A stretch of DNA of 5,938 nucleotides from Alphaproteobacteria bacterium (GCA_018828205.1 JAHJWA010000107.1:1-5938), one strand, 5' to 3'; shown: positions 1 through 5,938, counted from the first letter of the stretch. Notes: generated from the sequence alone by a model not told the origin. Program-made: numbers and translations.

Positions 1-41
1 CCTTCGGCGACATGGCGCTGACCGGAGAACGCCAGGGCTAA
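1..41 (+). CDS. 3' end of an unidentified plus-strand gene (partial)
   Basis: An open frame enters from the left edge and ends in TAA at 39-41. Its last residues read FGDMALTGERQG. The fragment is too short to assign a family. It is called a gene because the stop lies 28 bases before a strong hairpin with a T-run on the plus strand, and because the minus-strand peptidase gene ends the same distance from the other side of that hairpin, which is the layout expected of two convergent genes. Thirteen open codons could also occur by chance in GC-rich DNA, so this rests on context. The rest of the gene lies outside the window. Confidence 0.45.
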   Translation, partial: FGDMALTGERQG

Positions 42-64
42 AGCCCGGCGCTATCTGCCCAGAC

Positions 65-102
65 AAAAGGGGCGCCGGAGGATCACTCCGGCGCCCCTTT
101 TT
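65..102. terminator. Bidirectional rho-independent terminator
   Basis: A perfect 12-bp inverted repeat, GGGGCGCCGGAG (69-80) and CTCCGGCGCCCC (86-97), encloses the 5-base loop GATCA. It is flanked by AAAA (65-68) and TTTTT (98-102), so either strand yields a strong GC stem followed by a U-run, and the A/T flanks can extend the stem. It sits 28 bases after the plus-strand stop at 39-41 and 28 bases after the end of the minus-strand peptidase gene (stop 125-127). It probably ends transcripts of both convergent genes. The U-run is slightly longer for the plus-strand transcript (five against four). Confidence 0.9.
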
Positions 103-124
103 CATGCCCGCGACCCGGCGGCGG

Positions 125-2305
125 TCAGTCGACCACGTCCATCTCTTCGATCAGCGCCTGCGCGCCGTCGACCTTGTCCATCACCCACAGCATATAGCGG
201 GTGTCGACATGGATCGTGCGCGTGGTGCGCGGGTCGAAATCCCAATCCGAATTGACGCTCTCGAAGGTGCCGTCGAACAGCAGCCCGACCAGCTCGGCGC
301 GCGCGTTGAGCGTGGCCGAACCCGAATTGCCGCCGGTGGAATCGAGATCCGAGAGGAAGTTCACCGGCACCGAGCCCAGGCTTTCGAGCGCATAGGGGCC
401 ATAGTCCTTGTCGCGGATCGCCTGGAGCTGACCGGCCGGGGCGTTGAAGGGCTCCTCGCCGGTATCCTTCTCGGCTAGGCCTTCCAGCGTGGTGAAGGGC
501 AGATAGGCCATGCCGTCGCGCGGCGAGCCGCCCAGCACCGTGCCATAGGTCACCCGCAGCGTGCTGTTGGCATCGGGATAGGCGAGCAGCCCCTGCGAGG
601 CCTGCCAGCCGGTGATCGCCTCCATATAGGCGGGACGCAGCGCCAGCGCGCGCCCGGTGCGAACCTCGCCCTCGGCCTCGAGCTTGCGCTCGTATTCATA
701 GAGCGCCACCGCCATCCGGATGAAAGGATCCTCGCTCGCCTCGAGCTGCTCGGGCGTCGCCTCGAGCAGGCTGGTGCGATACTCCGCCTCGCCGAGCCGG
801 GTCTGTTCGTAAAAACCGTCGATTCGGTTCTCCAGCGCCGCGCGGTCGGGCGTTCCCGCAATCCCCAGCTGGCGGTCGAGCACCTCCACCCGCGCCGCTT
901 CCGGCTGGGCGAGATATTTGTCGAGGAACAGCATCCACTCGGCCTTGTCGACCGCGGGATCGTAGCGCCGGTCGAGCGCCTGCAGGCCCTGGCGGAAGAA
1001 GCTCATGTCGCGTTCCTGATAGCCGGGCTCGCGCTCGGCATCGGGCTTCTGCCGCTCCTGCGCCAGCCGGTAGATCCTCTCGGCGGCCGAAAGCATCTGC
1101 AAATTGGTGCCGTAATTGTACCAGAAATTGGTCCGCGCGGCGGCGGCGCTCTCATCGGCCAGCGCGGACAATTGGGTGATCGCCGTGCCATAGGGTGCAC
1201 GCGATCGATCCGCCGCGATCCACTCGGCCAGCGCCGCCTCGCGCATCCGGCGCCGCTCGACCAGCCCGACCCGGCGCGCGCCCTCGATCTGACCGCGCAG
1301 GTTCTTCTCGTAATTGTTGAGCCCGGCGAGCCGCGACTCATATTTGACCCGCGCGTCGCTATCCGCGGGCGCGGCCTCTTCGATCGTGTCGATCCACTCG
1401 TTGAGCAGCGTCACGAAGGTCGGGTACTGCCAGTCGAAAGTGTTCTCGACTTCCGCCAGCATCGCATAGCGCGAGGTCGACCCGGGATAGCCCGCGGCCA
1501 TCACGAAATCGCCTTCCTCGAGCCCGCCCGCGCTGACTTTGAGGTGATGCTCGGGCTGGTAGGGGACGTTCTCCTCGGCATAATCCGCCGCCGAACCGTC
1601 GGGGGCGACATAGGCGCGGTAGAAGGCGAAATCGCCGGTGTGGCGCGGCCACTGCCAGTTATCGATATCGCCGCCATATTTGCCGACCGAATCCGCCGGG
1701 GCATAGACCAGCCGCACGTCGCGCACTTCGAGCCGCTTGATCAGCTTGTATTGCGCGCCGCCGTAGAAACTGGCGACGAGGCAACGATAACCGGCGTCGG
1801 CCTCGCATTCGGCGGTGATGTCCTTGTTGCGCTGCTCGACCAGGTCGTAGCGCGCCGCGGGCTCGAGGCTCTCGGTGCCCTCGCGCATCCGCGCGGTCAC
1901 GTCTTCCTCGGCCACGGTCACATAGATGCGCGAGCCGGGCGCGGCCGGCAGCTCGTCGGTCTTGGCCGCGGCGAGAAAGCCATCGACCAGATAGTTGTTC
2001 TCGGCGGTGGAATTGTACTGCACCGATCCGCGCGCGCAGTGATGATTGGTGACCACCAGCCCCTGGGGCGAGACGAAGCTCGCCGAACAGCCCCCCAGCG
2101 AGACGATCGCGCCCATCGGGAACCCGGTCAGATCGGACAGCGCCTCGGGAGCGATCTCGAGCCCGGTCGCGCGCAGGTCTTCGGCGATCAGCGGCAACTG
2201 GTCGGGGGTGAACATCCCCTCTTTCGCGGCAAGCGGGGTCGCAAGCGAAACGGCGGAGGCAGCCACCCCGGCGAGCAGCGTGGCGGTAAGAGCGGATTTG
2301 AGCAT
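125..2305 (-). CDS. Exported S46-family dipeptidyl-peptidase (DPP7-like)
   Basis: This 726-residue protein is a full-length S46 serine peptidase (family usually about 700-730 residues). The family removes dipeptides from the N-termini of peptides in the periplasm or at the cell surface, feeding peptide nutrition. Residues 1-27 form a Sec signal peptide (Lys3, hydrophobic core, likely cleavage after LAA at 25-27); there is no lipobox. The peptidase fold is split around a helical insert. The catalytic His is most likely H89 in TNHHC (86-90), the Asp D225 in RHTGDF (221-226; D215 in DNW is the alternative), and the Ser S661 in TGGNSGS. C73/C90 and C167/C175 could form disulfides. G679, 18 residues after the Ser, occupies the position I recall as Gly in DPP7 and Arg in DPP11, suggesting preference for hydrophobic rather than acidic P1 residues; this is inference. 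AAAAGGA (2316-2322) ends 10 bases before the ATG, supporting this start. It is separated by 124 bases from the upstream lipoprotein gene and probably has its own promoter. Confidence 0.95.
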   Translation of the reverse strand: MLKSALTATLLAGVAASAVSLATPLAAKEGMFTPDQLPLIAEDLRATGLEIAPEALSDLTGFPMGAIVSLGGCSASFVSPQGLVVTNHHCARGSVQYNSTAENNYLVDGFLAAAKTDELPAAPGSRIYVTVAEEDVTARMREGTESLEPAARYDLVEQRNKDITAECEADAGYRCLVASFYGGAQYKLIKRLEVRDVRLVYAPADSVGKYGGDIDNWQWPRHTGDFAFYRAYVAPDGSAADYAEENVPYQPEHHLKVSAGGLEEGDFVMAAGYPGSTSRYAMLAEVENTFDWQYPTFVTLLNEWIDTIEEAAPADSDARVKYESRLAGLNNYEKNLRGQIEGARRVGLVERRRMREAALAEWIAADRSRAPYGTAITQLSALADESAAAARTNFWYNYGTNLQMLSAAERIYRLAQERQKPDAEREPGYQERDMSFFRQGLQALDRRYDPAVDKAEWMLFLDKYLAQPEAARVEVLDRQLGIAGTPDRAALENRIDGFYEQTRLGEAEYRTSLLEATPEQLEASEDPFIRMAVALYEYERKLEAEGEVRTGRALALRPAYMEAITGWQASQGLLAYPDANSTLRVTYGTVLGGSPRDGMAYLPFTTLEGLAEKDTGEEPFNAPAGQLQAIRDKDYGPYALESLGSVPVNFLSDLDSTGGNSGSATLNARAELVGLLFDGTFESVNSDWDFDPRTTRTIHVDTRYMLWVMDKVDGAQALIEEMDVVD

Positions 2306-2315
2306 GATACGGATG

Positions 2316-2322
2316 TCCTTTT
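2316..2322 (-). promoter_or_regulatory. Shine-Dalgarno site of the S46 peptidase gene
   Basis: The minus strand reads AAAAGGA here, with 10 bases between its AGGA core and the ATG at 2303-2305. It is the best ribosome-binding site in the window. It fixes the start that gives a complete signal peptide. Confidence 0.75.
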
Positions 2323-2325
2323 CCC

Positions 2326-2345
2326 GGCGCGCTCCCCGGCGCGCC
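2326..2345 (-). promoter_or_regulatory. GC-rich hairpin in the S46 peptidase leader
   Basis: On the minus strand GGCGCGC (2345-2339) can pair perfectly with GCGCGCC (2332-2326) across the 6-base loop CGGGGA. The stem ends three bases before the AAAAGGA ribosome-binding sequence. It could stabilise the leader mRNA or influence ribosome access. No U-run follows, so it is not a terminator. The same bases also form a direct repeat (CCCGGCGCGC at 2323-2332 and 2335-2344 on the plus strand), so the hairpin may be a by-product of a duplication. Confidence 0.4.
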
Positions 2346-2353
2346 TCGCGCTT

Positions 2354-2382
2354 GCGCTAGGGCGCCTGATAGGGCGGTTCAA
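2354..2382 (-). promoter_or_regulatory. Possible sigma70-type promoter for the S46 peptidase gene
   Basis: The minus strand carries TTGAAC (2382-2377) as a -35-like box, a 17-base spacer and TAGCGC (2359-2354) as a weak -10-like box. Transcription would start near 2347, leaving a leader of about 40 bases. The -35 match and spacing are good, but the -10 box shares only its first two bases with TATAAT, so this is a candidate only. The 124-base gap and the good ribosome-binding site make an independent promoter plausible. Read-through from the gat operon is the alternative. Confidence 0.3.
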
Positions 2383-2411
2383 GCGCTGAAAGGATGCCCG
2401 TTCGAAGCGCT
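2377..2411. repeat. Imperfect direct repeat at the putative -35 region
   Basis: GTTCAAGCGCT (2377-2387) recurs as GTTCGAAGCGCT (2400-2411), differing by one inserted base and spaced 23-24 bases start to start. Each copy contains the self-complementary AGCGCT, so the two can also pair as a weak hairpin with an 18-base loop. The first copy overlaps the candidate -35 box, as a regulator-binding site might. Chance occurrence in this GC-rich stretch cannot be excluded. Confidence 0.3.
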
Positions 2412-2429
2412 CCGTCCCCGCGCGGGATC

Positions 2430-3593
2430 CTATCCGGTTGCCGGCACCACGGCTCGCACCCGGTAGCTTCCCGGTGGAAGCAACAGCGGGATGTCTTCGC
2501 CGGGTTCGAGATAGACGCGGTCCACCGGCACGGCGTCGAGCGGCTCGCCTGCCAGGAAAGCCTCGACGATCAGCGGCTGCCCGGTGCGGCGCAATTGGTC
2601 TGGGATCGGGACCGCAATGGCGCCGGTCTCGCGGCGCCACAGGGGACGGCCATTCTCGAACCGGGTTAGCGGATGCGACAGGACGATATCGACCATTCCG
2701 GCGGGCCGGTCCTCGGGAAGGAGCGCCAGAAACACCTCCCCGCCTTCGCTCGAACACAGCGTTTGCGACACGGTAAGCGGATCGATGCCGGTCGCCGCCT
2801 TCAGCCGCGCGGCCATCCACAGATCGCCGTGCTGCCCGAGAGGCGTTTCCGCGGCATGCGAATAGCCGACATGGACCAGCAGCCTCTCCTCCGGCCCCAT
2901 GCCAGCAAGGATCACGGCGAGATTTGCCGCCTGCGCGGTCTCGCGCGCGGCGATACTGCTCGTCCGGTCGGAGCCATCGGGTGCGGATTGCGACGGCGTT
3001 TCCTCGTAGGCGGCCAACCGGTAGCCGAGCCGCTTGGCCTCGCGGACGGCGTTGCCGAACGCCGGTTCGCGGCTGTAGTAACCGTCGACCAGATGCGGCC
3101 AGGCGAGACCGGAATGCTGCGCGACCGGGTCGGCTTCGTCCTCGGCGTTCGAGAAGGTCTCCGCAGCATAGACCGAGAAGCCGAGCGGCCGCAGCGCGCC
3201 GAGCAACTGCCGCACGGTTTCGCGGTGACGGGTGACCGTGTGGCTTTCGTTGACGATCACGACCCTGCTGGTCGCCGCCTGCTGCGCGATTGCCGCGACG
3301 ACGCTTTCGCGGCCTCGGGGCGCATCGGGCACGGGGGTGCAGGGTTGCGGCAGATATTCGGAATCGCCCGTCATCGCTGCGCGATCCTCGCGGCCCAGCA
3401 TCGACCATGTCTGCGCCGCAATTCCGGCAGGGTCTTCGGCTCCGGGCAGCCGGTACAAGAACGCCTGTCCCGTTTCCTCGGCGCTTATCGGCGCGCCTGC
3501 GACTTCGAGCGTGACCGCCGAGCCGGGCGGCGGAACGGACGCGCAGGCGGAGGCGAGAACGGCAATCCCCGCAATCGCCTGCCGCCAGTTCAC
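2430..3593 (-). CDS. Predicted lipoprotein with Tiki/EreA/ChaN-like domain, function unknown
   Basis: This 387-residue protein starts at GTG 3593, where GTGA is shared with the gatB stop (4-base overlap). That start gives a short lipoprotein-type signal: NWR, a hydrophobic stretch, then LASAC with C17 as the likely lipidated Cys (Ala at -3 is a relaxed lipobox). The reading frame stays open far upstream inside gatB, but those extensions lack a signal peptide. The central domain (about 110-285) has β-strand motifs typical of the Tiki/TraB, EreA and ChaN superfamily: VVIVNESH (111-118), H123, AAET (143-146), YE (196-197), RETAQAANL (217-225) and LLVHVGYSH (238-246). E116, H118, E145 and H246 are candidate catalytic or metal/haem-binding residues. 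The last ~95 residues look β-rich and end in PPGSYRVR. I cannot say whether it is a hydrolase or a ligand binder. No terminator is evident after its TAG. Confidence 0.8.
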   Translation of the reverse strand: MNWRQAIAGIAVLASACASVPPPGSAVTLEVAGAPISAEETGQAFLYRLPGAEDPAGIAAQTWSMLGREDRAAMTGDSEYLPQPCTPVPDAPRGRESVVAAIAQQAATSRVVIVNESHTVTRHRETVRQLLGALRPLGFSVYAAETFSNAEDEADPVAQHSGLAWPHLVDGYYSREPAFGNAVREAKRLGYRLAAYEETPSQSAPDGSDRTSSIAARETAQAANLAVILAGMGPEERLLVHVGYSHAAETPLGQHGDLWMAARLKAATGIDPLTVSQTLCSSEGGEVFLALLPEDRPAGMVDIVLSHPLTRFENGRPLWRRETGAIAVPIPDQLRRTGQPLIVEAFLAGEPLDAVPVDRVYLEPGEDIPLLLPPGSYRVRAVVPATG

Positions 3594-5089
3594 CCCAGCT
3601 TGGCCTTGAGCAGGTCGTTGACGACCGCCGGATTGGCCTTGCCCTGCATCGCCTTCATCGTCTGGCCGACGAAGAAGCCGAACAGCTTGTCCTTGCCGCC
3701 GCGGTACTGTTCGACCTTGTCGGGGTTGGCGGCGAGGATCTCGTCGATGGCAGCCTCGATCGCGCCGGTGTCGCTGACCTGCTTGAGGCCTTCGGTCTCG
3801 GCGATCTCGTCCGGTTCGCGCCCGGTCGTGAGCACGATCTCGTAGATTTCCTTGGCCTGCCCGCCGCTGATCGTGCCCGCGGCCTGAAGTTCGAGGATCG
3901 CGGCCTGCGCCTGCGCGGTGGCATGCGCCGGATCGGCTTCCTCGCCCAGCGACTTGAGCACGCCTGGCGCCACCGACAGCGCCCAGTTGGCGACCTGGGT
4001 GGCGACCTCGGCCTCGCTCTTGCCGGCGCGGCGCGCGGTCTCGGCGAGCAGCGTCTCGTAGCGCGCGAAGGTCTCGACCTCGGCGGTCAGCTCGCGCGCG
4101 TTGTAATCGGTGAGCCCGAGCTGCTCGGTGTAGCGGCGGCGCTTGGCGTCGGGCAGTTCGGGCAGGCTCGCGCGGCACTCGGCGAGGAAATCCTCCTCCA
4201 GCACCAGCGGCAGCAGATCGGGATCGGGGAAATAGCGATAATCATGCGCGTCTTCCTTGCTGCGCATGGTCCGCGTGGTCCCGGTGCCCGGATCGAACAG
4301 CCGGGTCTCCTGCACCACCTCGCCGCCGTCCTCGATCAGATCGACCTGGCGGCGCGCCTCGAACTCGATGACCTGCATCACGAAGCGCACCGAATTGACG
4401 TTCTTGGTCTCGGTCCTGGTCCCCAGTTCGGGATCACCGACCTTGCGCACCGAGACGTTGACGTCGGCGCGCATCGAGCCTTCTTCCATGTTCCCGTCGC
4501 ACGAGCCGACATAGCGCAGGATGCTGCGCAGCTTGCGGACATAGGCGCCGGCCTCGGCGGGCGAGGTCATGTCGGGGCGGCTGACGATCTCCATCAGCGC
4601 CACCCCGGTGCGGTTCAGATCGACATAGGACATGGTGGGATGCTGGTCGTGCATCAGCTTGCCCGCGTCCTGCTCGATATGGATCCGCTCGACCCCGATC
4701 ACCTTGTCCTTGGGGATGCCCGCCTTCTCGTCGGCATCGATCGTCAGCGAGCCCTCGCCCACGATCGGGTGGTAGAGCTGGCTGATCTGGTAGCCCTGCG
4801 GCAGATCGGCGTAGAAATAGTTCTTGCGGTCGAACCGGCTCCATTTGTTGATCTGCGCCTCGATCGCCATGCCGGTGCGCACCGCCTGGCGGATGCACTC
4901 GGCATTGGGCACGGGCAGCATGCCCGGCATCGCCGCATCGACGAGGCTGACCTGCGTGTTGGGCTCGGCCCCGAAGGCGGTGCTGGCGCCGCTGAACAGC
5001 TTGGCGTTGGAGGTGACCTGCGCATGGACCTCGAGGCCGATCACGACCTCCCAATCGCCCGTGGCGCCCTGGATGCGGTAGTTACTCAT
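3590..5089 (-). CDS. gatB: Aspartyl/glutamyl-tRNA(Asn/Gln) amidotransferase subunit B
   Basis: GatB is the 499-residue subunit of GatCAB that binds misacylated Glu-tRNA(Gln) or Asp-tRNA(Asn), activates the side-chain carboxyl with ATP and receives ammonia from GatA. Length is typical. Visible landmarks are the N-terminal WEVVIGLEVHAQ (13-24), RKNYFYADLPQGYQIS (88-103), the family signature VDLNRTGVALMEIVS (156-170), the CDGNMEEGSMRADVN block (197-211), and DYRYFPDPDLLP (293-304). The tail (about 350-499) is the helical YqeY-like tRNA-binding domain ending in GFFVGQTMKAMQGKANP and LLKAKLG. Val-Ala replaces the more widespread x-Pro in the signature (163-164), a variant I associate with alphaproteobacteria. 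The ATG overlaps the end of the small upstream gene by 8 bases, with AAGG nine bases before it. The stop overlaps the next gene by 4 bases. Such coupling supports stoichiometric production with GatA. Confidence 0.98.
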   Translation of the reverse strand: MSNYRIQGATGDWEVVIGLEVHAQVTSNAKLFSGASTAFGAEPNTQVSLVDAAMPGMLPVPNAECIRQAVRTGMAIEAQINKWSRFDRKNYFYADLPQGYQISQLYHPIVGEGSLTIDADEKAGIPKDKVIGVERIHIEQDAGKLMHDQHPTMSYVDLNRTGVALMEIVSRPDMTSPAEAGAYVRKLRSILRYVGSCDGNMEEGSMRADVNVSVRKVGDPELGTRTETKNVNSVRFVMQVIEFEARRQVDLIEDGGEVVQETRLFDPGTGTTRTMRSKEDAHDYRYFPDPDLLPLVLEEDFLAECRASLPELPDAKRRRYTEQLGLTDYNARELTAEVETFARYETLLAETARRAGKSEAEVATQVANWALSVAPGVLKSLGEEADPAHATAQAQAAILELQAAGTISGGQAKEIYEIVLTTGREPDEIAETEGLKQVSDTGAIEAAIDEILAANPDKVEQYRGGKDKLFGFFVGQTMKAMQGKANPAVVNDLLKAKLG

Positions 5090-5225
5090 CGTCGATTACC
5101 TTGCCATCCGCGTCGAAGCGCGCTTCGCCCGTCTTGCCGCGGCTCGCGACCCATACCGGGACGACGAACATCGTGATCGCCACCGCGATCGAGGCGATCC
5201 ATTCGACGGGACCGAAACTCAGCAC
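5082..5225 (-). CDS. Small single-span membrane protein between gatA and gatB
   Basis: A 47-residue protein of unknown function fits exactly between gatA and gatB. The preferred start is GTG 5225, which overlaps the gatA stop by 7 bases (GTGCTGA) and has GGAG eight bases before it. Two more in-frame GTG codons lie directly upstream (5228, 5231) and would add one or two Val. The TAA at 5082-5084 overlaps the gatB start by 8 bases. The sequence has a short N-terminus (LSFGPVEW), one hydrophobic helix at about residues 9-27 (IASIAVAITMFVVPVWVA), then R29, K31 and R36 followed by an acidic end, FDADGKVIDDE. By the positive-inside rule the C-terminus faces the cytoplasm. I recognise no family. Support comes from fit, membrane character, ribosome-binding site and overlaps rather than homology. 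The frame is open far upstream within gatA, but that part is not membrane-like and is an out-of-frame artefact. Confidence 0.72.
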   Translation of the reverse strand: MLSFGPVEWIASIAVAITMFVVPVWVASRGKTGEARFDADGKVIDDE

Positions 5226-5938
5226 CACCACTTCTCCGGCTGCGCGGTGAAGCCCGCGCGCTGCTCGATCGCCAGCCCGGCGTTGAGCACGCCCTGCTCG
5301 TCGAAGGGCCTGCCGACCAGCTGCAGACCGAGCGGCAGACCGTCGGAATTCTGCATCGCGGGGACGCTCATCGCCGGCAGGCCGGCGAGGCTGGCGGGGA
5401 CCGCGAAGACATCGTTGAGATACATCGCCAGCGGGTCTTCGCTGTTTTCGCCCAGCGGGAAGCTGGCGGTCGGCGTGGTCGGGGCGAGGATCAGGTCGCA
5501 TTGCGCGAAAGCCTGCTCGAAATCGCGCGCCACCAGCGTGCGGACCTTCTGCGCCTGGGTGTAATAGGCGTCGTAGAAGCCCGCGCTGAGCACATAGGTG
5601 CCGATCAATATGCGCCGCTTGACCTCGTCGCCGAAGCCCGCCTCGCGGGTCTCGGCATACATGTCCTGCAGCCCCGCGCCCTCGGGCAGATCGCGCAGAC
5701 CGTAGCGCACGCCGTCGTAGCGCGCGAGGTTGGACGATGCCTCGGCGGGGGCGATGATGTAATAGGCGGGCAGCGCGTATTTCGTGTGCGGCAGCGACAC
5801 GTCGACGATCTTGGCGCCGGCATCGCGCAGCCATTGCTTGCCGCGCTCCCAGCTCTCGAGGATCGCCGCATCGGTGCCCTCCATCCGGTATTCCTTGGGA
5901 ATGCCCACGGTCTTGCCCGCGAGATTCGCATCGAGCCC
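5219..5938 (-). CDS. gatA: Glutamyl-tRNA(Gln) amidotransferase subunit A, C-terminal half (partial)
   Basis: GatA is the amidase-signature subunit of GatCAB; it hydrolyses glutamine and passes ammonia to GatB. The frame is open to the right edge, leaving 239 residues of a protein normally about 490 long, so the N-terminal half with the Ser-cisSer-Lys catalytic centre lies outside the window. Matching regions are VGIPKEYRMEG (partial residues 11-21), the PAEASSNLARYDGVRYG substrate-binding segment (64-80), YYTQAQKVRTLVARDF (125-140), LILAPTTPTASFPLG (149-163) and a C-terminal block with PASLAGLPAMSVP (181-193) and LPLGLQLVGRPFDE (201-214). It ends in EKWWC. GTG 5908 is an internal valine codon, not the start. 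The TGA at 5219-5221 overlaps the small membrane protein gene by 7 bases. gatC is probably farther upstream. Confidence 0.97.
   Translation of the reverse strand, partial: GLDANLAGKTVGIPKEYRMEGTDAAILESWERGKQWLRDAGAKIVDVSLPHTKYALPAYYIIAPAEASSNLARYDGVRYGLRDLPEGAGLQDMYAETREAGFGDEVKRRILIGTYVLSAGFYDAYYTQAQKVRTLVARDFEQAFAQCDLILAPTTPTASFPLGENSEDPLAMYLNDVFAVPASLAGLPAMSVPAMQNSDGLPLGLQLVGRPFDEQGVLNAGLAIEQRAGFTAQPEKWWC

Noticed and set aside
1172..2389. 405-codon plus-strand open frame opposite the S46 gene
   Set aside because: It lies antisense to a well-supported peptidase gene. Its composition (rich in Arg, Gly, Ile-Gly, Asp) is what GC-rich codon bias gives on the opposite strand, and it has no recognisable motif.
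2417..2426. CCCGCGCGGG palindrome after the lipoprotein stop as a terminator
   Set aside because: The stem is very short once a loop is allowed and there is no U-run after it on either strand, so termination is not supported.
2188..3408. 406-codon minus-strand frame overlapping the lipoprotein and the start of the S46 gene
   Set aside because: It is out of frame with both genes, highly Arg/Ala-rich, and would have to replace the good S46 start and signal peptide.
2433..3593. Calling the lipoprotein ChaN by name
   Set aside because: Only short superfamily-level motifs match, and the extra C-terminal region and overall length differ from ChaN, so a gene symbol would overstate the evidence.
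2673..3845. 390-codon plus-strand open frame spanning the lipoprotein and the gatB 3' end
   Set aside because: It crosses the boundary of two real minus-strand genes, shows no domain, and is Arg-rich as expected for a shadow frame.
3594..4178. Upstream extension of the lipoprotein frame into gatB
   Set aside because: The extension is an Arg-rich shadow of gatB. The GTG at 3593 gives a lipoprotein signal and a classic 4-base overlap, so the longer start is not credible.
3923..5176. 417-codon plus-strand open frame opposite gatB
   Set aside because: It is antisense to gatB, which is unambiguous; the frame mirrors gatB codon bias and has no family features.
5226..5834. Upstream extension of the small membrane protein frame through gatA
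   Set aside because: The extra ~200 residues are the Arg-rich out-of-frame reading of gatA; only the part after the gatA stop is membrane-like.

Overview
The window looks like chromosomal DNA from a high-GC alphaproteobacterium. The GatB variant (NRTGVALMEIVS), the very GC-rich third codon positions and the pairing with an S46 dipeptidyl-peptidase suggest a sphingomonad or Erythrobacter-type organism, but this is inference, since there is no rRNA or other taxonomic marker. Apart from a fragment at the far left, all genes lie on the minus strand, so the window is best read from right to left.

Right to centre (5938 to 2430) is the distal part of a gat operon. It holds the C-terminal half of gatA (running off the right edge), a very small single-span membrane protein gene of about 47 codons, complete gatB, and a gene for a predicted lipoprotein with a Tiki/EreA/ChaN-like domain. 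Each junction overlaps (7, 8 and 4 bases), so the four genes are very likely co-transcribed and translationally coupled. GatA and GatB are subunits of the tRNA-dependent amidotransferase that converts Glu-tRNA(Gln) and/or Asp-tRNA(Asn) to Gln-tRNA(Gln) and Asn-tRNA(Asn). The small protein and the lipoprotein have no obvious role in that reaction and are the least understood parts of the window.

A 124-base gap (2306-2429) follows. It holds a weak possible promoter, an imperfect direct repeat beside the putative -35 box, a GC-rich leader hairpin and a good Shine-Dalgarno sequence. These precede a complete exported S46 dipeptidyl-peptidase gene (2305 to 125) with His, Asp and Ser catalytic motifs and a glycine at the position that separates DPP7-type from DPP11-type enzymes.

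The left end (1-124) holds the last 13 codons of an unidentified plus-strand gene converging on the peptidase gene. Midway between the two stop codons is a strong symmetrical hairpin that should terminate transcription from both sides. I see no mobile element, CRISPR array, tRNA or rRNA. The window is mostly core metabolism, with the coupled small membrane protein and lipoprotein as the points of interest.
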